Positions 50,802 through 60,690 of a stretch of DNA of 64,000 nt are shown piece after piece. Position numbers and translations under genes: made by a program. The first letter of the stretch is position 1, and each line of letters opens with the position of its first letter. The notes under the pieces were generated by a model. It saw only the letters and a list, made by a program, of their open reading frames with translations, was not told the origin of the DNA and ran no database searches. The DNA comes from Vibrio atypicus (lineage in GTDB: Bacteria > Pseudomonadota > Gammaproteobacteria > Enterobacterales > Vibrionaceae), in assembly GCF_009811315.1 (NCBI RefSeq), contig NZ_BLID01000005.1, positions 62,001 through 126,000 of the forward strand, given 5' to 3'.

Positions 50802-51584
50802 CTAATATCCAATTAATTGATATAGCTCACCTGATTTAGCATCAGATACCGCGCGGTTGAGAATGCCTTGTTGTTGATAGCGTTTAATAATAGCTTGTAG
50901 GCGAGGTCGCACGTCGGCTTCCTTCATTCCTGGTTTTAAGCTTGGTTCATATAAGATTTTAAGCAAAATAATGTCGAGCGGTGATAGTAAGTCTTCAGGT
51001 GTTTCATCATTAAATATGGAGGGGAAAGCTGTTTCTGCATCATTAGGTAGCCCCATGACTTGAGCAATTTCCTCGACAATACAAGCCAATAATTTGCCGT
51101 GTTCTCGAGCTTGATCGACTGGAATAATGATAGCGGCAGACGCAATGGAGTTGTTTTTTGCGTTGAGCCGATAGCCAGCTTTGCATATTGCTCCATGCAT
51201 ATTTTTGAGCGCGGAAGACCCGATTTCTCTTTTAACATCATCTCGCCACTCAGACTCTTGAGTGTATAGCCAAATGACATTAGCTCTATCCCTTGATTTT
51301 ACCCGCTGAATCGGGTGACCTGTAATGCGGCTTAAGTGTTCAATATGAGCGTTAGTGAGTTCGTCGTGCATGTCGATGTCACTCACTCGGTGATCGACCC
51401 ATATTTTTACGGGTTGTTGCCATTTTATTAGCGCCCAATCACCTGGTGAATACTCACGCTTCAACGCGACATCAATAAAGGCGCGTTCGACAAACTTAGG
51501 GTCTAGCCATGTTTGTTGTATTTCATAGGCTAGACCAAAAGGAGAGATAAAAAGAGTGAGCGCTAGCAGAGCCTTCCTTAGCAT
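50802..51584 (-). CDS. DUF2927 secreted protein
   Basis: 260 residues, signal peptide of 19 residues (MLRKALLALTLFISPFGLA). Contains VIWLYTQESEWRDDVKREI and a CIVEEIAQVMGLPND segment typical of DUF2927, whose E-x-x-Q/H-like pattern is reminiscent of zinc metalloproteases but has no HExxH. Function unknown. Eight bases after sapF and upstream of the GT-C-like gene. Confidence 0.78.
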   Translation of the reverse strand: MLRKALLALTLFISPFGLAYEIQQTWLDPKFVERAFIDVALKREYSPGDWALIKWQQPVKIWVDHRVSDIDMHDELTNAHIEHLSRITGHPIQRVKSRDRANVIWLYTQESEWRDDVKREIGSSALKNMHGAICKAGYRLNAKNNSIASAAIIIPVDQAREHGKLLACIVEEIAQVMGLPNDAETAFPSIFNDETPEDLLSPLDIILLKILYEPSLKPGMKEADVRPRLQAIIKRYQQQGILNRAVSDAKSGELYQLIGY

Positions 51585-51592
51585 CTGTTCAC

Positions 51593-52378
51593 CTATTTGA
51601 AGCAGGTCGATTTGTTGAAGTGACTCTCGACCAAACGCTGAGTAATAATATGTTCAGGGCAGGAGAGGATTTGTTGAGTGTCGCCGCTTTCAACCACTTC
51701 CCCTTCATGCATCACCATCACTTTGTCTGTAATGTGCTTCACAACGCCAATATGCTGAGATACATAAATAAAGGAAACCCCCATCTCTTCTTGTAGTTCT
51801 AAAAAGAGGTTGATGATCTGTGAGCGCATCGCCATATCCAAACCGTTAAGCGCTTCGTCTGCCACAATGATTGAAGGCTGAAGAATTAACGCTCGGGCTA
51901 GACAAACACGCTGCTTTTGCCCTGTTGCTAGCATTTGAGGATAGAAATACGCATGTTCTGGCAGTAAACCAACACGTAGAAGCGTATCTTTAACACGCTT
52001 CATACGAGCTTCTGGTGGCATACTGGTATTTCGCTTTAGCGGTCCTTCAAGGATTCGGCCAATTTGAATTCTTGGATTGAGTGACGTATTTGGATCTTGG
52101 AATATCATCCGGATCAGTTTACAACGCGTCTCGTAATCCTTGTGCGACAGCAGTTCACCGTTGACTCGTATCTCGCCTTGTGTAGGTTCCACAACCCCCG
52201 CAAGCATACGTGCCAGCGTTGACTTTCCTGAACCATTTTGGCCAATAAAACCAATGGTTTGGCCCGCTTCCAAAGTAAAGCTAACTGGCTTAACGGCTTG
52301 ATGCACCTTTTTGCGAAATAGACCAGAGCGCGTTATAAAATTCTTGGATAAGTCGTTAACTTCTAATAGAGCACTCAT
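51593..52378 (-). CDS. sapF: Peptide ABC transporter ATP-binding protein SapF
   Basis: 261 residues. Walker [17 protein letters not shown]; Walker [13 protein letters not shown]. The ABC signature is the SapF type [14 protein letters not shown] rather than LSGGQ. Powers SapABCD uptake (antimicrobial peptides, haem, or putrescine export in E. coli). Overlaps sapD by four bases. Confidence 0.94.
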   Translation of the reverse strand: MSALLEVNDLSKNFITRSGLFRKKVHQAVKPVSFTLEAGQTIGFIGQNGSGKSTLARMLAGVVEPTQGEIRVNGELLSHKDYETRCKLIRMIFQDPNTSLNPRIQIGRILEGPLKRNTSMPPEARMKRVKDTLLRVGLLPEHAYFYPQMLATGQKQRVCLARALILQPSIIVADEALNGLDMAMRSQIINLFLELQEEMGVSFIYVSQHIGVVKHITDKVMVMHEGEVVESGDTQQILSCPEHIITQRLVESHFNKSTCFK

Positions 52379-53373
52379 GCTTTTTTCTTCTCCATGTTAA
52401 GTGGGAAGTGGCAAGCAAACTTATGGTTCTTAATTCGTTTTGTCATCGGTATTTCAACACACTGACGCTGCGCATACGGGCAACGTGGGCCTAAGCGGCA
52501 ACCAATAGGAAGGTGCTGCAAAGGAGGAATAGAGCCAGGCAGTGACTGAAGCTTCTCTTTGTGAGGGATCCAATCGTTAAAATCTGGCATCGCTTTCAGA
52601 AGAGCAACGGTATATGGATGCTTTGGTTTAGTCAGTAGCTTTTTGGTATCCGCCGACTCAACGGATTGTCCGCAATACATCACAGTGATGCGATTAGCCC
52701 ATTGAGTAATTGTTGTGAGATCGTGGCCTATCAGCATGATCGAAGTATTGTGAACTTGGTTCATTCGGCTCAATAGACGCAAAATTTGCGATTGAGTGAT
52801 GGGGTCAAGGTCATTGGTTGGTTCATCAGCAATCAATAGCTTAGGCTTAGCCGCAATGGCCATCGCAATCATGATCTTCTGGCACTCACCGTCAGTCAGC
52901 TCGTAAGGATAACTGCTCATGATTTGCTGGTGGTTTTTGATACCCACTTTATGCAATAGCGCAATGGCTTGTTTTTTACGCCATTTAAATCGCTCCCACC
53001 ATTTGCCGTCAAACGACTTGGATGGAATCGCTTCGATAAGCTGCCTGCCTACTTCTTCTGAAGGATCCAAACAAGTAGAAGGCTCTTGGAAAATCATTGC
53101 AATATCGCGAGCAATGACTCGTCTACGCTCCCGAGGTGTCAACTGAAGTAGATCGATATTGCCCAAACGCATACGGTCAGCGGTCACTTTCCAATTGTCT
53201 TTACAAACGCCAACAATCGCTTTCGCAACTAAGCTTTTTCCAGATCCGGATTCACCTACCAGTCCACGAATTTCACCTTCATTTAAAGTCAAACTCATTC
53301 GATCTACCGCTTTCATCATTCCTTGCGGTGTTTCGATTTCGATCGTGAGGTGTCGAATATCAAGTAACGGCAT
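52375..53373 (-). CDS. sapD: Peptide ABC transporter ATP-binding protein SapD
   Basis: 332 residues. Walker [17 protein letters not shown], Walker [14 protein letters not shown], and atypical signature [13 protein letters not shown] characteristic of SapD. C-terminal [15 protein letters not shown] cluster of cysteines, as in oligopeptide transporter ATPases. One-base overlap with sapC. Confidence 0.95.
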   Translation of the reverse strand: MPLLDIRHLTIEIETPQGMMKAVDRMSLTLNEGEIRGLVGESGSGKSLVAKAIVGVCKDNWKVTADRMRLGNIDLLQLTPRERRRVIARDIAMIFQEPSTCLDPSEEVGRQLIEAIPSKSFDGKWWERFKWRKKQAIALLHKVGIKNHQQIMSSYPYELTDGECQKIMIAMAIAAKPKLLIADEPTNDLDPITQSQILRLLSRMNQVHNTSIMLIGHDLTTITQWANRITVMYCGQSVESADTKKLLTKPKHPYTVALLKAMPDFNDWIPHKEKLQSLPGSIPPLQHLPIGCRLGPRCPYAQRQCVEIPMTKRIKNHKFACHFPLNMEKKKA

Positions 53374-54260
53374 TATTCGATCCCCGCATTTAAGGCTTGG
53401 CGAACGCCTTCGCCAACTAAGTTAATGACAATAACGGTAAACATGATCGCAAGGCCAGGTAAAGTCACAGTCCAAGGGGCTAAGTAAATAAGCTCAACTG
53501 AATCACCAAGAATCGCTCCCCATTCAGTGCTAGGCGCTTGTGCCCCTAGTCCAAGGAAACCCAGTGCAGTGATATCAAGAATAGCGATAGATAAAGCCAA
53601 GGTGATCTCGGAAGCAATGACGACCAAAATATTGGGTAAGATCGAGTTCCAAAGTAAGTAAAAATCGTTAGCACCATCAAGACGAGCGGCCATGATGTAG
53701 TCTTTTTCAACTTCGGTATGGACCGCAATGTAGACTGAACGAATAAAACGCGGAATCAAGGCCAAACAGATCGCAAGTAGAATATTGAACTCACCAAAGC
53801 CTAAGAAAGCGACAAAAATAATCGCCAATAACAGCGATGGGATAGACATCACTGTATCTAGTAGGTGATTCAAAGTACTTGATACGAGCCCTTTCGTCAT
53901 CCCGGCAAGAATACCAATAGCACAGCCGATTGCACCAGCGACTGCAGTAATAATCAATGCAGCACCAAACGTGTATTGAGATCCTGAGATTAAGCGAGAA
54001 AGAATATCTCGGCCTAAGTCATCCGTCCCTAAAAAGTACTCTACGGTTCCTGCTGGGTTCCATGACGGAGGAATCAATAGCTCACCGGTTTGCGCTTGAG
54101 GATCATGCGGGGTGACCCATGGTGAGACTAGGGTTATTAAGACGATTAAGCCTAAACACCATAAGCCGAACATAGCCAAATTATTTGAACGGAAGCTACG
54201 CCAGAATCGCTCAAACTGGGTTGGTACTTGCTCTTCCTGATAAATGTTATCGGTTAGCAT
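53373..54260 (-). CDS. sapC: Peptide ABC transporter permease SapC
   Basis: 295 residues, DppC-like permease with five or six helices. N-terminal soluble stretch then [23 protein letters not shown]-loop region [20 protein letters not shown]. 14-base overlap with sapB. Confidence 0.94.
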   Translation of the reverse strand: MLTDNIYQEEQVPTQFERFWRSFRSNNLAMFGLWCLGLIVLITLVSPWVTPHDPQAQTGELLIPPSWNPAGTVEYFLGTDDLGRDILSRLISGSQYTFGAALIITAVAGAIGCAIGILAGMTKGLVSSTLNHLLDTVMSIPSLLLAIIFVAFLGFGEFNILLAICLALIPRFIRSVYIAVHTEVEKDYIMAARLDGANDFYLLWNSILPNILVVIASEITLALSIAILDITALGFLGLGAQAPSTEWGAILGDSVELIYLAPWTVTLPGLAIMFTVIVINLVGEGVRQALNAGIE

Positions 54261-55209
54261 ACCATTCCTTCCTTACTAGTGGGTTAACCATAGCACCGAT
54301 CAGATCGGATAAGATATTTGCGGTTAATACCAGTGTTGCAACAACAATGACTCCAGCTTGAATAGCGATATAGTCTTGGTTTGACAGTGCATCGAGTAGC
54401 CATCGACCAATACCAGGCCAGTTGAAGATGGACTCAGTGATAATCGCTAGTGTCAGCATACTGGATAGTTGGACGCCAATTTTTGGAATAATCGGAGGAA
54501 TGGCATTTCTTAACACATGTTGTGTAACGATTTCTCTGGTCGATAAACCTTTGATTCGTGCTGCACGAATATAGTTTTGCCCCATGACTTCAGCGACAGA
54601 GGTTCGCATTAGGCCAATGACCTGAGTTGTTGGTGCAAGGGCAAGAACCAAGCATGGTAAAATCAAATGTTCAATGACGCTTTGTAGTGCATGGGCGCGA
54701 TAAGGCCCGTCAGCAAAGAATGCGTCTATTAAGGCAAATCCGGTGACATGATCAATTTGGTAGAGCAGATCGTAGCGCCCTGCGACAGGAAACATTTCGA
54801 AGTGCAGAGAAAACACCATGATCATCAATAACGCGACCCAAAATAGCGGCGCAGAATAACCAGACATAGAGGTAAAAGAGATGAAGGTATCGACCCACTT
54901 GCCTTGCTTCATACCTGCTAATGTACCAATCGGAATGCCGATCAGCAGCGACAAAATAAAAGCGATGAAACAAAGCTCTAATGTGGCAGGGAAGACAATC
55001 AGCAACTCATCGATGATAGGAACACCAAAGCGATTGACTCCAAAGTTAAGTTGCATTAACTCGCCTAAGTAAGTTAACCAGCCCGTCCAGAAATCTTGTA
55101 TCGCCCATGCTGAATTAGGCGCTAAGCGTAAAATGCTAAAACCCACCATGGTTAAAATTAGCATGGTGATAATGAATAGATTAAGGCGCCTAACAGTATA
55201 GAGGAACAT
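54247..55209 (-). CDS. sapB: Peptide ABC transporter permease SapB
   Basis: 320 residues, DppB-like permease with six helices. First helix LNLFIITMLILTMVGFSIL; EAA loop YIRAARIKGLSTREIVTQHV. Starts at ATG 55209, one base overlapping sapA stop. Confidence 0.94.
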   Translation of the reverse strand: MFLYTVRRLNLFIITMLILTMVGFSILRLAPNSAWAIQDFWTGWLTYLGELMQLNFGVNRFGVPIIDELLIVFPATLELCFIAFILSLLIGIPIGTLAGMKQGKWVDTFISFTSMSGYSAPLFWVALLMIMVFSLHFEMFPVAGRYDLLYQIDHVTGFALIDAFFADGPYRAHALQSVIEHLILPCLVLALAPTTQVIGLMRTSVAEVMGQNYIRAARIKGLSTREIVTQHVLRNAIPPIIPKIGVQLSSMLTLAIITESIFNWPGIGRWLLDALSNQDYIAIQAGVIVVATLVLTANILSDLIGAMVNPLVRKEWYANR

Positions 55210-56822
55210 TAATGAACCCTCTCTACGTGGTCAAAAGGTTGCGCGTTAAATGGGCTCACTTTAAATCCTTTCAGCGACGAATGTTGCGCTTGTAGTTGCA
55301 TGCCGTGATTAAGTGGTATTACAGGAAATTCTTCATTCAGAATATTTTGCGCTTGTTTATAGAGGTTAAGACGATAACGTTTTTTATCGACCTCTAACGC
55401 TAGATCTAACAAGAAATCAAAGTCAGGATTACACCAACTTGATACGTTAAGTCCGACTCGTTTTGAATCACAAGAGAGTAGTGGACGGAAGAAACTATCT
55501 GGATCGCCGGTATTTGCAATCCAACCCGTTAAATACAGGTCGATGTTTTGATTCGCATCGAGGCGGGAATAGCGTTCATCTGTCATTAAGTTCAAGGTAA
55601 TACCGACATCGGCTAAATTGGCTTGAATGAGTTCTGCCGTTTTTCTCGGGCTTGGATTATATGCGCGGGGTTCTACTGGAACGGACATCGTGAGTTCTAA
55701 CCCTTTGCTAAACCCTGCTTCACGCAATAGAGCGATCGCGTAGTTTCGATCATAACGAAGCTGAGTGGCATCTTTTTGATAAGCCCAAGATGACGGAGGC
55801 AAGACTGAGTATGCTTGACTTCCAGTGCCGTAATAAACCGAGTCCAAGATGTTTTGTCGGTTAATGGCGTAATTGAGTGCCTTTCTCACCCGAGAATCAT
55901 TAAGTGCAGGGTGAGAGGTATTGACTGCGATGAATGAAATGTTCATAGCAGGCTTTGCGGTCAACTCAATATTGTCACGCTGCTCAATAATCGGCAGTTG
56001 GCTTGAAAGCGGTGCATTGAGAATGTCGCACTCTTCACGAAGTAATTTCGCAAGGGTACCTGTGCCTCGGTTTGAAATATCAAACACCACTTGACCCATT
56101 TTGGCTTTACCCCTCCAGTAGTTAGGATGCTGCTTTAAGCGAATGAAATCATTGATTTGATATTCAGCTAGAAAAAATGGTCCGGTACCAACAGGAAGAC
56201 TATCTAGCTGGTTTTTCTCGTCTATCAGGATGAGATGATCGGCATACTCTTTAGAGTGGATCACCGCATGACTAGTGGCGATATTCGATAAGAACGAATT
56301 ATCCGGGCGGCTCAAGGTGAACTTGACGCGGTTGTTTGATAACGGAACGATATCGATGACGAGGTTTTGAAAATCTATCCCGTTAAACCAAGGATAGAGA
56401 CCACCACCCACGTAATGGAATGGGTTAGAAGAGTCGATTAAGCGACGAAAGCTAAATACGACATCATCTGCTGTTAAGGTGCGAGTGGGTGTAAACCAAG
56501 CTGTTGTCTGAAAGGCAACGTCATCGCGTAGCTTGAAGATGTACTCTGTTCCTGCTTTATTTGCTTTCCAACTTGTCGCCAGGTTCGGCGCAGGCTCAAA
56601 GCTTTGCGGATCGATAGTTAGCAAGGTATCAAACAGCTGAGGGCTAAGAGTTTCTGGAGTTATGCCATTATCGGTTAATTGCGGGTTGAACGTGTTAGGA
56701 CCACCTTGGCCGCAATAAACAAAACCTTGTTGGCGAACTTTGTCATGATCAATAGCTTCGCCACAGCCTACCAATAGACTGAAACTGAAGAAACTGAGTG
56801 TAAATTTAATGAATGCTTTCAT
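55209..56822 (-). CDS. sapA: Peptide ABC transporter substrate-binding lipoprotein SapA
   Basis: 537 residues. Lipobox SLLVGCG (Cys at about residue 19) means it is membrane-anchored. SBP_bac_5 family with FNPQLTDNGITPETLSPQLF and RPDNSFLSNIATSH. ATG 56822 (MKAFIKFTLSFF) chosen to give a normal signal; an upstream TTG would add ten unlikely residues. Follows pspF by 115 bases, same strand. Confidence 0.93.
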   Translation of the reverse strand: MKAFIKFTLSFFSFSLLVGCGEAIDHDKVRQQGFVYCGQGGPNTFNPQLTDNGITPETLSPQLFDTLLTIDPQSFEPAPNLATSWKANKAGTEYIFKLRDDVAFQTTAWFTPTRTLTADDVVFSFRRLIDSSNPFHYVGGGLYPWFNGIDFQNLVIDIVPLSNNRVKFTLSRPDNSFLSNIATSHAVIHSKEYADHLILIDEKNQLDSLPVGTGPFFLAEYQINDFIRLKQHPNYWRGKAKMGQVVFDISNRGTGTLAKLLREECDILNAPLSSQLPIIEQRDNIELTAKPAMNISFIAVNTSHPALNDSRVRKALNYAINRQNILDSVYYGTGSQAYSVLPPSSWAYQKDATQLRYDRNYAIALLREAGFSKGLELTMSVPVEPRAYNPSPRKTAELIQANLADVGITLNLMTDERYSRLDANQNIDLYLTGWIANTGDPDSFFRPLLSCDSKRVGLNVSSWCNPDFDFLLDLALEVDKKRYRLNLYKQAQNILNEEFPVIPLNHGMQLQAQHSSLKGFKVSPFNAQPFDHVERVH

Positions 56823-56937
56823 AGAAAGAACGACTGCCGACGATAAGCACAATGGAACCTGCCATTGTGCCTTATTATCTTATTAATTTACCATCAATTA
56901 TTGTTCATAACCAAAGTAAACCTTAACTTTTGTCCTG

Positions 56938-57930
56938 TTACTCGGGATTGGTCAGATTATATTTACGAACCATGCCCCTGAGTTGGTGATAACTTAAGTC
57001 TAGCAACTGAGCAGCTTTTCTTTGATTGAATTTACTTTCTTCTAAAACTGCGTTGAGGATCTGTAGGTCTTGCTCTTCTTGCCACTGCTTATAATTGAGT
57101 GGAAAAGTGAAGTTGATTGATGCATTTTCTACGCTTGTTGCTTCGGTTTCTGGCTCTTGATGCCACTCAGCAGCGAAGGGGTCAAAAACCATGTTTTCAA
57201 TCGGTGCGTCTTGTTGGCCATGTTGATAGACAGCACGCTCGATAACGTTTTTTAACTCACGGACGTTACCTGGCCAAGGGTAATCTACTAAGCTTTGTTG
57301 TGCGTCTAGGCTAAAGCCAACAAAGTACTCAAAGCCTAGCTCACGGCACATCTTGATCGCGTAGTATTCTGCAAGCAGCAAGATATCTTCTTTACGCTCT
57401 CTTAGCGGAGGTAATTGAATAACATCAAACGCTAATCTATCCAGTAAGTCAGCGCGGAAATCACCGTTTTTAGCCATTTCAGGTAAGTTAGCGTTTGTAG
57501 CGCAGACTAAGCGAACGTTGGCGTTAAGCAGTTCATGACCACCTACACGCTCATATTGACCATACTCAATAACGCGTAACAGCTTTTCTTGAACCAAGAG
57601 GGGAGCGGTTGCCAGTTCATCAAGAAAAAGTGTGCCGTTTTCCGCTCGCTCAAATCGACCTTTATGTCGACCTTTCGAGCCGGTGAATGCGCCTTGCTCG
57701 TGTCCAAATAGCTCAGAATCAATCAACCCCTCACTAAGAGTCGAGCAGTTGAGAGAGATTAAAGATTGATCCCAACGCTTAGATAAGTAATGTAATCGTT
57801 GAGCAATAAGCTCCTTACCGGTACCACGCTCGCCGATGATTAATATAGGGCGCTCGATCGCCGCGAGCTTTGACACTTTATCAAGAACCGCTAAAAAGGC
57901 GGGAGACTCGCCAATCAGGTTTTGTTGCAT
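56938..57930 (-). CDS. pspF: Phage shock protein operon activator PspF
   Basis: 330 residues. AAA+ sigma-54 activator without receiver domain. Walker A GERGTGKELIAQRLHY, sigma-54 loop GAFTGSKGRHKGRFERA, Walker B GTLFLDELA, arginine finger region in PLRERKED, and C-terminal FIS-type helix-turn-helix NQRKAAQLLDLSYHQLRGM. Held in check by PspA. Divergent from pspABC. Confidence 0.96.
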   Translation of the reverse strand: MQQNLIGESPAFLAVLDKVSKLAAIERPILIIGERGTGKELIAQRLHYLSKRWDQSLISLNCSTLSEGLIDSELFGHEQGAFTGSKGRHKGRFERAENGTLFLDELATAPLLVQEKLLRVIEYGQYERVGGHELLNANVRLVCATNANLPEMAKNGDFRADLLDRLAFDVIQLPPLRERKEDILLLAEYYAIKMCRELGFEYFVGFSLDAQQSLVDYPWPGNVRELKNVIERAVYQHGQQDAPIENMVFDPFAAEWHQEPETEATSVENASINFTFPLNYKQWQEEQDLQILNAVLEESKFNQRKAAQLLDLSYHQLRGMVRKYNLTNPE

Positions 57931-57941
57931 GGTGACCTTCC

Positions 57942-57970
57942 GTTGGTTAATTTTACCTACTGTTGGTTAA
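57942..57970 (+). promoter_or_regulatory. Candidate PspF enhancer (UAS)
   Basis: Direct repeat GTTGGTTAA at 57942-57950 and 57962-57970, exactly 20 bases apart, two helical turns. Placement between pspF and pspA is where the PspF enhancer is expected. Confidence 0.6.
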
Positions 57971-58010
57971 ATTCATCACACTTGACGCTGCTATGCAAGA
58001 GGTGTTTTCG

Positions 58011-58023
58011 TAAGTTATTGATA
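58011..58023 (-). promoter_or_regulatory. IHF site in the psp regulatory region
   Basis: Minus-strand TATCAATAACTTA fits the IHF consensus WATCAANNNNTTR with no mismatch. It lies between the enhancer and the sigma-54 promoter, so bending could bring PspF to the polymerase. Confidence 0.68.
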
Positions 58024-58040
58024 TGAAATGATTTAAAAGT

Positions 58041-58056
58041 TGGCATGCATCTTGGA
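58041..58056 (+). promoter_or_regulatory. Sigma-54 promoter of pspA
   Basis: TGGCATGCATCTTGGA. The -24 element TGGCA and -12 element TTGGA are spaced correctly (GG-N10-GG); the -12 has GG where GC is usual. Confidence 0.78.
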
Positions 58057-58129
58057 ATACTATAAACCAAGATGAGAACACCAAACAACACTAGCGGCAT
58101 TAATGCCAATTAAATGAAGGAGCTGTGCT

Positions 58130-58798
58130 ATGGGTATTTTTTCTCGATTCGCGGACATTGTAAATTCAAACATCAGCGCACTACTTGATAAAGCTGAAGA
58201 CCCTGAAAAAATGATTCGCCTTATCATTCAAGAAATGGAAGATACGTTAGTTGAAGTACGTACCAACTCAGCGAAAGCAATCGCTGATAAAAAAGAATTG
58301 GCACGTAAAGTCGAAGCGTTAGAAGACCAAATTGTTGAATGGCAAAACAAAGCAACATTGGCTCTTACCAAACAAAGAGAAGATCTTGCTCGTTCCGCTT
58401 TGATTGAAAAGCAAAAACTGCAAGACGTATTGAAAGGTCTTCATACTGAACAAACGTTAGTTGAAGAAACAATCGAAAAACTGACTGGCGAAATTGGTAA
58501 GTTAGAAAGCAAAATCACAGAAACACGTGCTAAGCAGCAAGCATTAGCAATTCGCTCTCAAGCGGCATCTAACCGTCGTGATGTTCAAAAGCATCTACAT
58601 ACGGCTCGTACCTCTGAAGCTATGGCGAAGTTTGAGCAGTTTTCGCGTAAGATTGATGAGCTAGAAGCGGAAGCGGATGTGTATTCAAAAACAGGCAATG
58701 CTAAGAGCCTAGATCAAGAGTTTGCAGAACTACAGGCTCAAGATGAAATTGAACAAGAGCTAGCAAAACTTAAGCAGCAAATGGAAGAGAAGAAATAA
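58130..58798 (+). CDS. pspA: Phage shock protein A
   Basis: 222 residues, almost entirely coiled coil. Peripheral inner-membrane ESCRT-III-type protein that supports membrane integrity and restrains PspF. N-terminal [20 protein letters not shown] amphipathic helix, then [18 protein letters not shown]. Ends in an EEKK tail. Confidence 0.96.
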   Translation: MGIFSRFADIVNSNISALLDKAEDPEKMIRLIIQEMEDTLVEVRTNSAKAIADKKELARKVEALEDQIVEWQNKATLALTKQREDLARSALIEKQKLQDVLKGLHTEQTLVEETIEKLTGEIGKLESKITETRAKQQALAIRSQAASNRRDVQKHLHTARTSEAMAKFEQFSRKIDELEAEADVYSKTGNAKSLDQEFAELQAQDEIEQELAKLKQQMEEKK

Positions 58799-58822
58799 CT
58801 CTCTCGATAATAAACACTGCCT

Positions 58823-58858
58823 ACCTAGGGCCAAAGCTGGAATGCCTTGGTTCTAGGT
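58823..58858 (+). promoter_or_regulatory. pspA-pspB intercistronic hairpin
   Basis: Arms 58823-58834 and 58847-58858 form a 12-pair RNA stem including two G-U pairs, with a 12-base loop. It is not followed by a T-tract. Possibly a processing or partial-termination element. Confidence 0.6.
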
Positions 58859-58907
58859 ACCCTTATTCATCTATTGACTCTCGATGCCTTAAAAGTAGGA
58901 GTTACTT

Positions 58908-59141
58908 ATGTCGTCATTTCTTATCGCAGGACCTCTAATTGTATTTTTGATCTTTGTTGCTCCATTGTGGCTTGTGCTTCATTACCGTAGTAAGAAAAGA
59001 GCTGCTGGTGGTTTGTCTGAAGAAGATTTTCAGCGCTTGCAGTCATTGTCGGAGCGAGCAGAGCAAATGCAAAAGCGCGTAAATACACTGGAACGCATTT
59101 TAGATTCTGAATCACCGGAATGGAGACGTCGTTATGAGTAA
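58908..59141 (+). CDS. pspB: Phage shock protein B
   Basis: 77 residues. N-terminal membrane helix (FLIAGPLIVFLIFVAPLWLV) and a charged coiled coil with LQSLSERAEQMQKRV. Forms a membrane complex with PspC to sense envelope stress. Eight-base overlap with pspC. Confidence 0.94.
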   Translation: MSSFLIAGPLIVFLIFVAPLWLVLHYRSKKRAAGGLSEEDFQRLQSLSERAEQMQKRVNTLERILDSESPEWRRRYE

Positions 59142-59523
59142 GCGAGAGTTATACCGTGATACCGCGAATGGAAAAATTTCTGGGGTCTGCGCCGGATTAG
59201 CGAATTACTTTGGTATTGAAGTATGGTTAGTTCGTATCCTAGTGATATCAGCAGCCTTACTCGGTGGTAGCTTCCTCGTTTTGCTTGCTTACGCTGCGAT
59301 GACTCTAATGCTAGAGAAGCAACCTGCTAACTATGTTGAGTCTATTAAGAGTAAGCAAGAGCACAAACTTAAAAGCAAGCCTTGGGAGCAAGGACAAACA
59401 CCAGAAGCACTATTGAGTACGCTAGAGAGAGATTTTGACTATCTAGAAACCAATGTCCGTTCAATGGAAGCATATGTGACTTCAGATGCATTCAAAGTCA
59501 ATCGTGAGTTTAAGAACTTATAA
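59134..59523 (+). CDS. pspC: Phage shock protein C
   Basis: 129 residues. PspC domain at about 1-68 with KISGVCAGLANYFGIEVWLV and the helix VLVISAALLGGSFLVLLAY region, and a charged tail. Ends the operon; I see no pspD or pspE here. Confidence 0.95.
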   Translation: MSKRELYRDTANGKISGVCAGLANYFGIEVWLVRILVISAALLGGSFLVLLAYAAMTLMLEKQPANYVESIKSKQEHKLKSKPWEQGQTPEALLSTLERDFDYLETNVRSMEAYVTSDAFKVNREFKNL

Positions 59524-59561
59524 CTCTAGATTGAGACATGGGCTGTTATTATTGTAGCAAA

Positions 59562-59577
59562 TTATTAATTTTAATAA
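59562..59577. repeat. AT palindrome upstream of the efflux operon
   Basis: TTATTAA-TT-TTAATAA, perfect 7-base arms, centred about 90 bases before the adaptor gene. Could be a repressor site or chance in AT-rich DNA. Confidence 0.35.
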
Positions 59578-59605
59578 CTTTTTAGCCCAACTACTGTGGA
59601 AGTCA

Positions 59606-59636
59606 TGTTACCAATCATCTATCTTTGTTACTAATC
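59606..59636 (+). repeat. 20-base-spaced direct repeat upstream of the efflux operon
   Basis: TGTTACCAATC (59606-59616) and TGTTACTAATC (59626-59636) match at 10 of 11 positions, exactly two helical turns apart; typical of tandem activator binding. Confidence 0.45.
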
Positions 59637-59657
59637 GTGATAATTGGATGATTGAAT

Positions 59658-60689
59658 ATGCACAAATCAGTTTGGCTTCTCGCCACAGCCACTCTTATCG
59701 GTGGATGTGGTAAGGAGCTTCCTCCTGTACCAGAGCCCGATTCTCGGCCTGCAAAGCTCTTCACTGTTTCTGTTGGTAATGCCACTTTTGAACGACATTT
59801 TCCTGCCACTTCAGAAGCTGGAGATAAAGCAGTCTTGGCATTTAGAGTGCCAGGTCAGCTTCAATCTATTGATGTCGTTGCTGGCCAAAAAGTAGCAAAA
59901 GGGGATGTCCTGGCTTCACTTAACCCTGATGAGTACACCCTCTTAGCGAAACAAGCTGAAGCACAGTTCAAATTGGCAGATGTTCAGTATCAACGCTACA
60001 AAAAGCTAAGAAAAGACAAAGTGGTTTCAGAGCAAGATTTTGATCAAGCGAAAGCAAACCATAATTCCGCTCGAGCAACCCTAGAGCAAGCACAAGCAAA
60101 CCTTCGCTATACCAAACTGGTTGCTCCGTATGAGGGCACCGTTTCTCTTGTCCCAGCTGAGAATCATGAGTATATCGCAGCGAAATCAGGTGTATTAAAC
60201 ATTCAAACCGATCAACTGATGAAGGTTATTTTCCAATTACCGGATTATCTCCTAAGTCGTTTTTCTAGCGGTATAAATTTAAATGCCATGATGACGTTTG
60301 ATGCCTTCCCAAGTAATCAGTATGAGTTAACGTTCCAAGAAATTGATACTGAAGCCGATCCTAAAACGGGCTCATACAAAGTCACCATGATTATGGAGCG
60401 CCCTGAAGACAATGGAATTTTGCCTGGTATGGCGGGTTCGGTACACGTCGCGGTTGAATCAACAGGTGCAACAAGAATTCCTGAGTCTGCTTTGTTTGAA
60501 GAACAAGGACAAACTTACGTTTGGCGTGTTGATGACCAAGGTATTGTAGCGAAAGCCGCTGTGACTTTGAATGATAAACGCCAAGTGCAAAATGGCTTAG
60601 GAAATGGCGATCAAATCATTATGTCTGGTGTGAGTGGCATCGAACCAGGAATCAAGGTCCGTGAATGGATTAAAGAGAGAGGGCTGTAG
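59658..60689 (+). CDS. RND efflux periplasmic adaptor lipoprotein (first of two; VexI-like position)
   Basis: 343 residues. Lipobox TLIGGCG (Cys about residue 16) anchors it in the inner membrane. HlyD-type adaptor: biotinyl-lipoyl half-motif LQSIDVVAGQKVAKGDVLAS, a helical hairpin, and a second half ENHEYIAAKSG. Likely homologue of VexI of V. cholerae, judged from gene order only. ATG 59658 chosen; a TTG six bases upstream is alternative. The stop is 2 bases before the next gene. Confidence 0.85.
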   Translation: MHKSVWLLATATLIGGCGKELPPVPEPDSRPAKLFTVSVGNATFERHFPATSEAGDKAVLAFRVPGQLQSIDVVAGQKVAKGDVLASLNPDEYTLLAKQAEAQFKLADVQYQRYKKLRKDKVVSEQDFDQAKANHNSARATLEQAQANLRYTKLVAPYEGTVSLVPAENHEYIAAKSGVLNIQTDQLMKVIFQLPDYLLSRFSSGINLNAMMTFDAFPSNQYELTFQEIDTEADPKTGSYKVTMIMERPEDNGILPGMAGSVHVAVESTGATRIPESALFEEQGQTYVWRVDDQGIVAKAAVTLNDKRQVQNGLGNGDQIIMSGVSGIEPGIKVREWIKERGL

Positions 60690-60690
60690 G

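Noticed and set aside
59562..59577. AT palindrome as a definite operator for the efflux operon
   Set aside because: Low complexity in AT-rich DNA; recorded only as a weak repeat.
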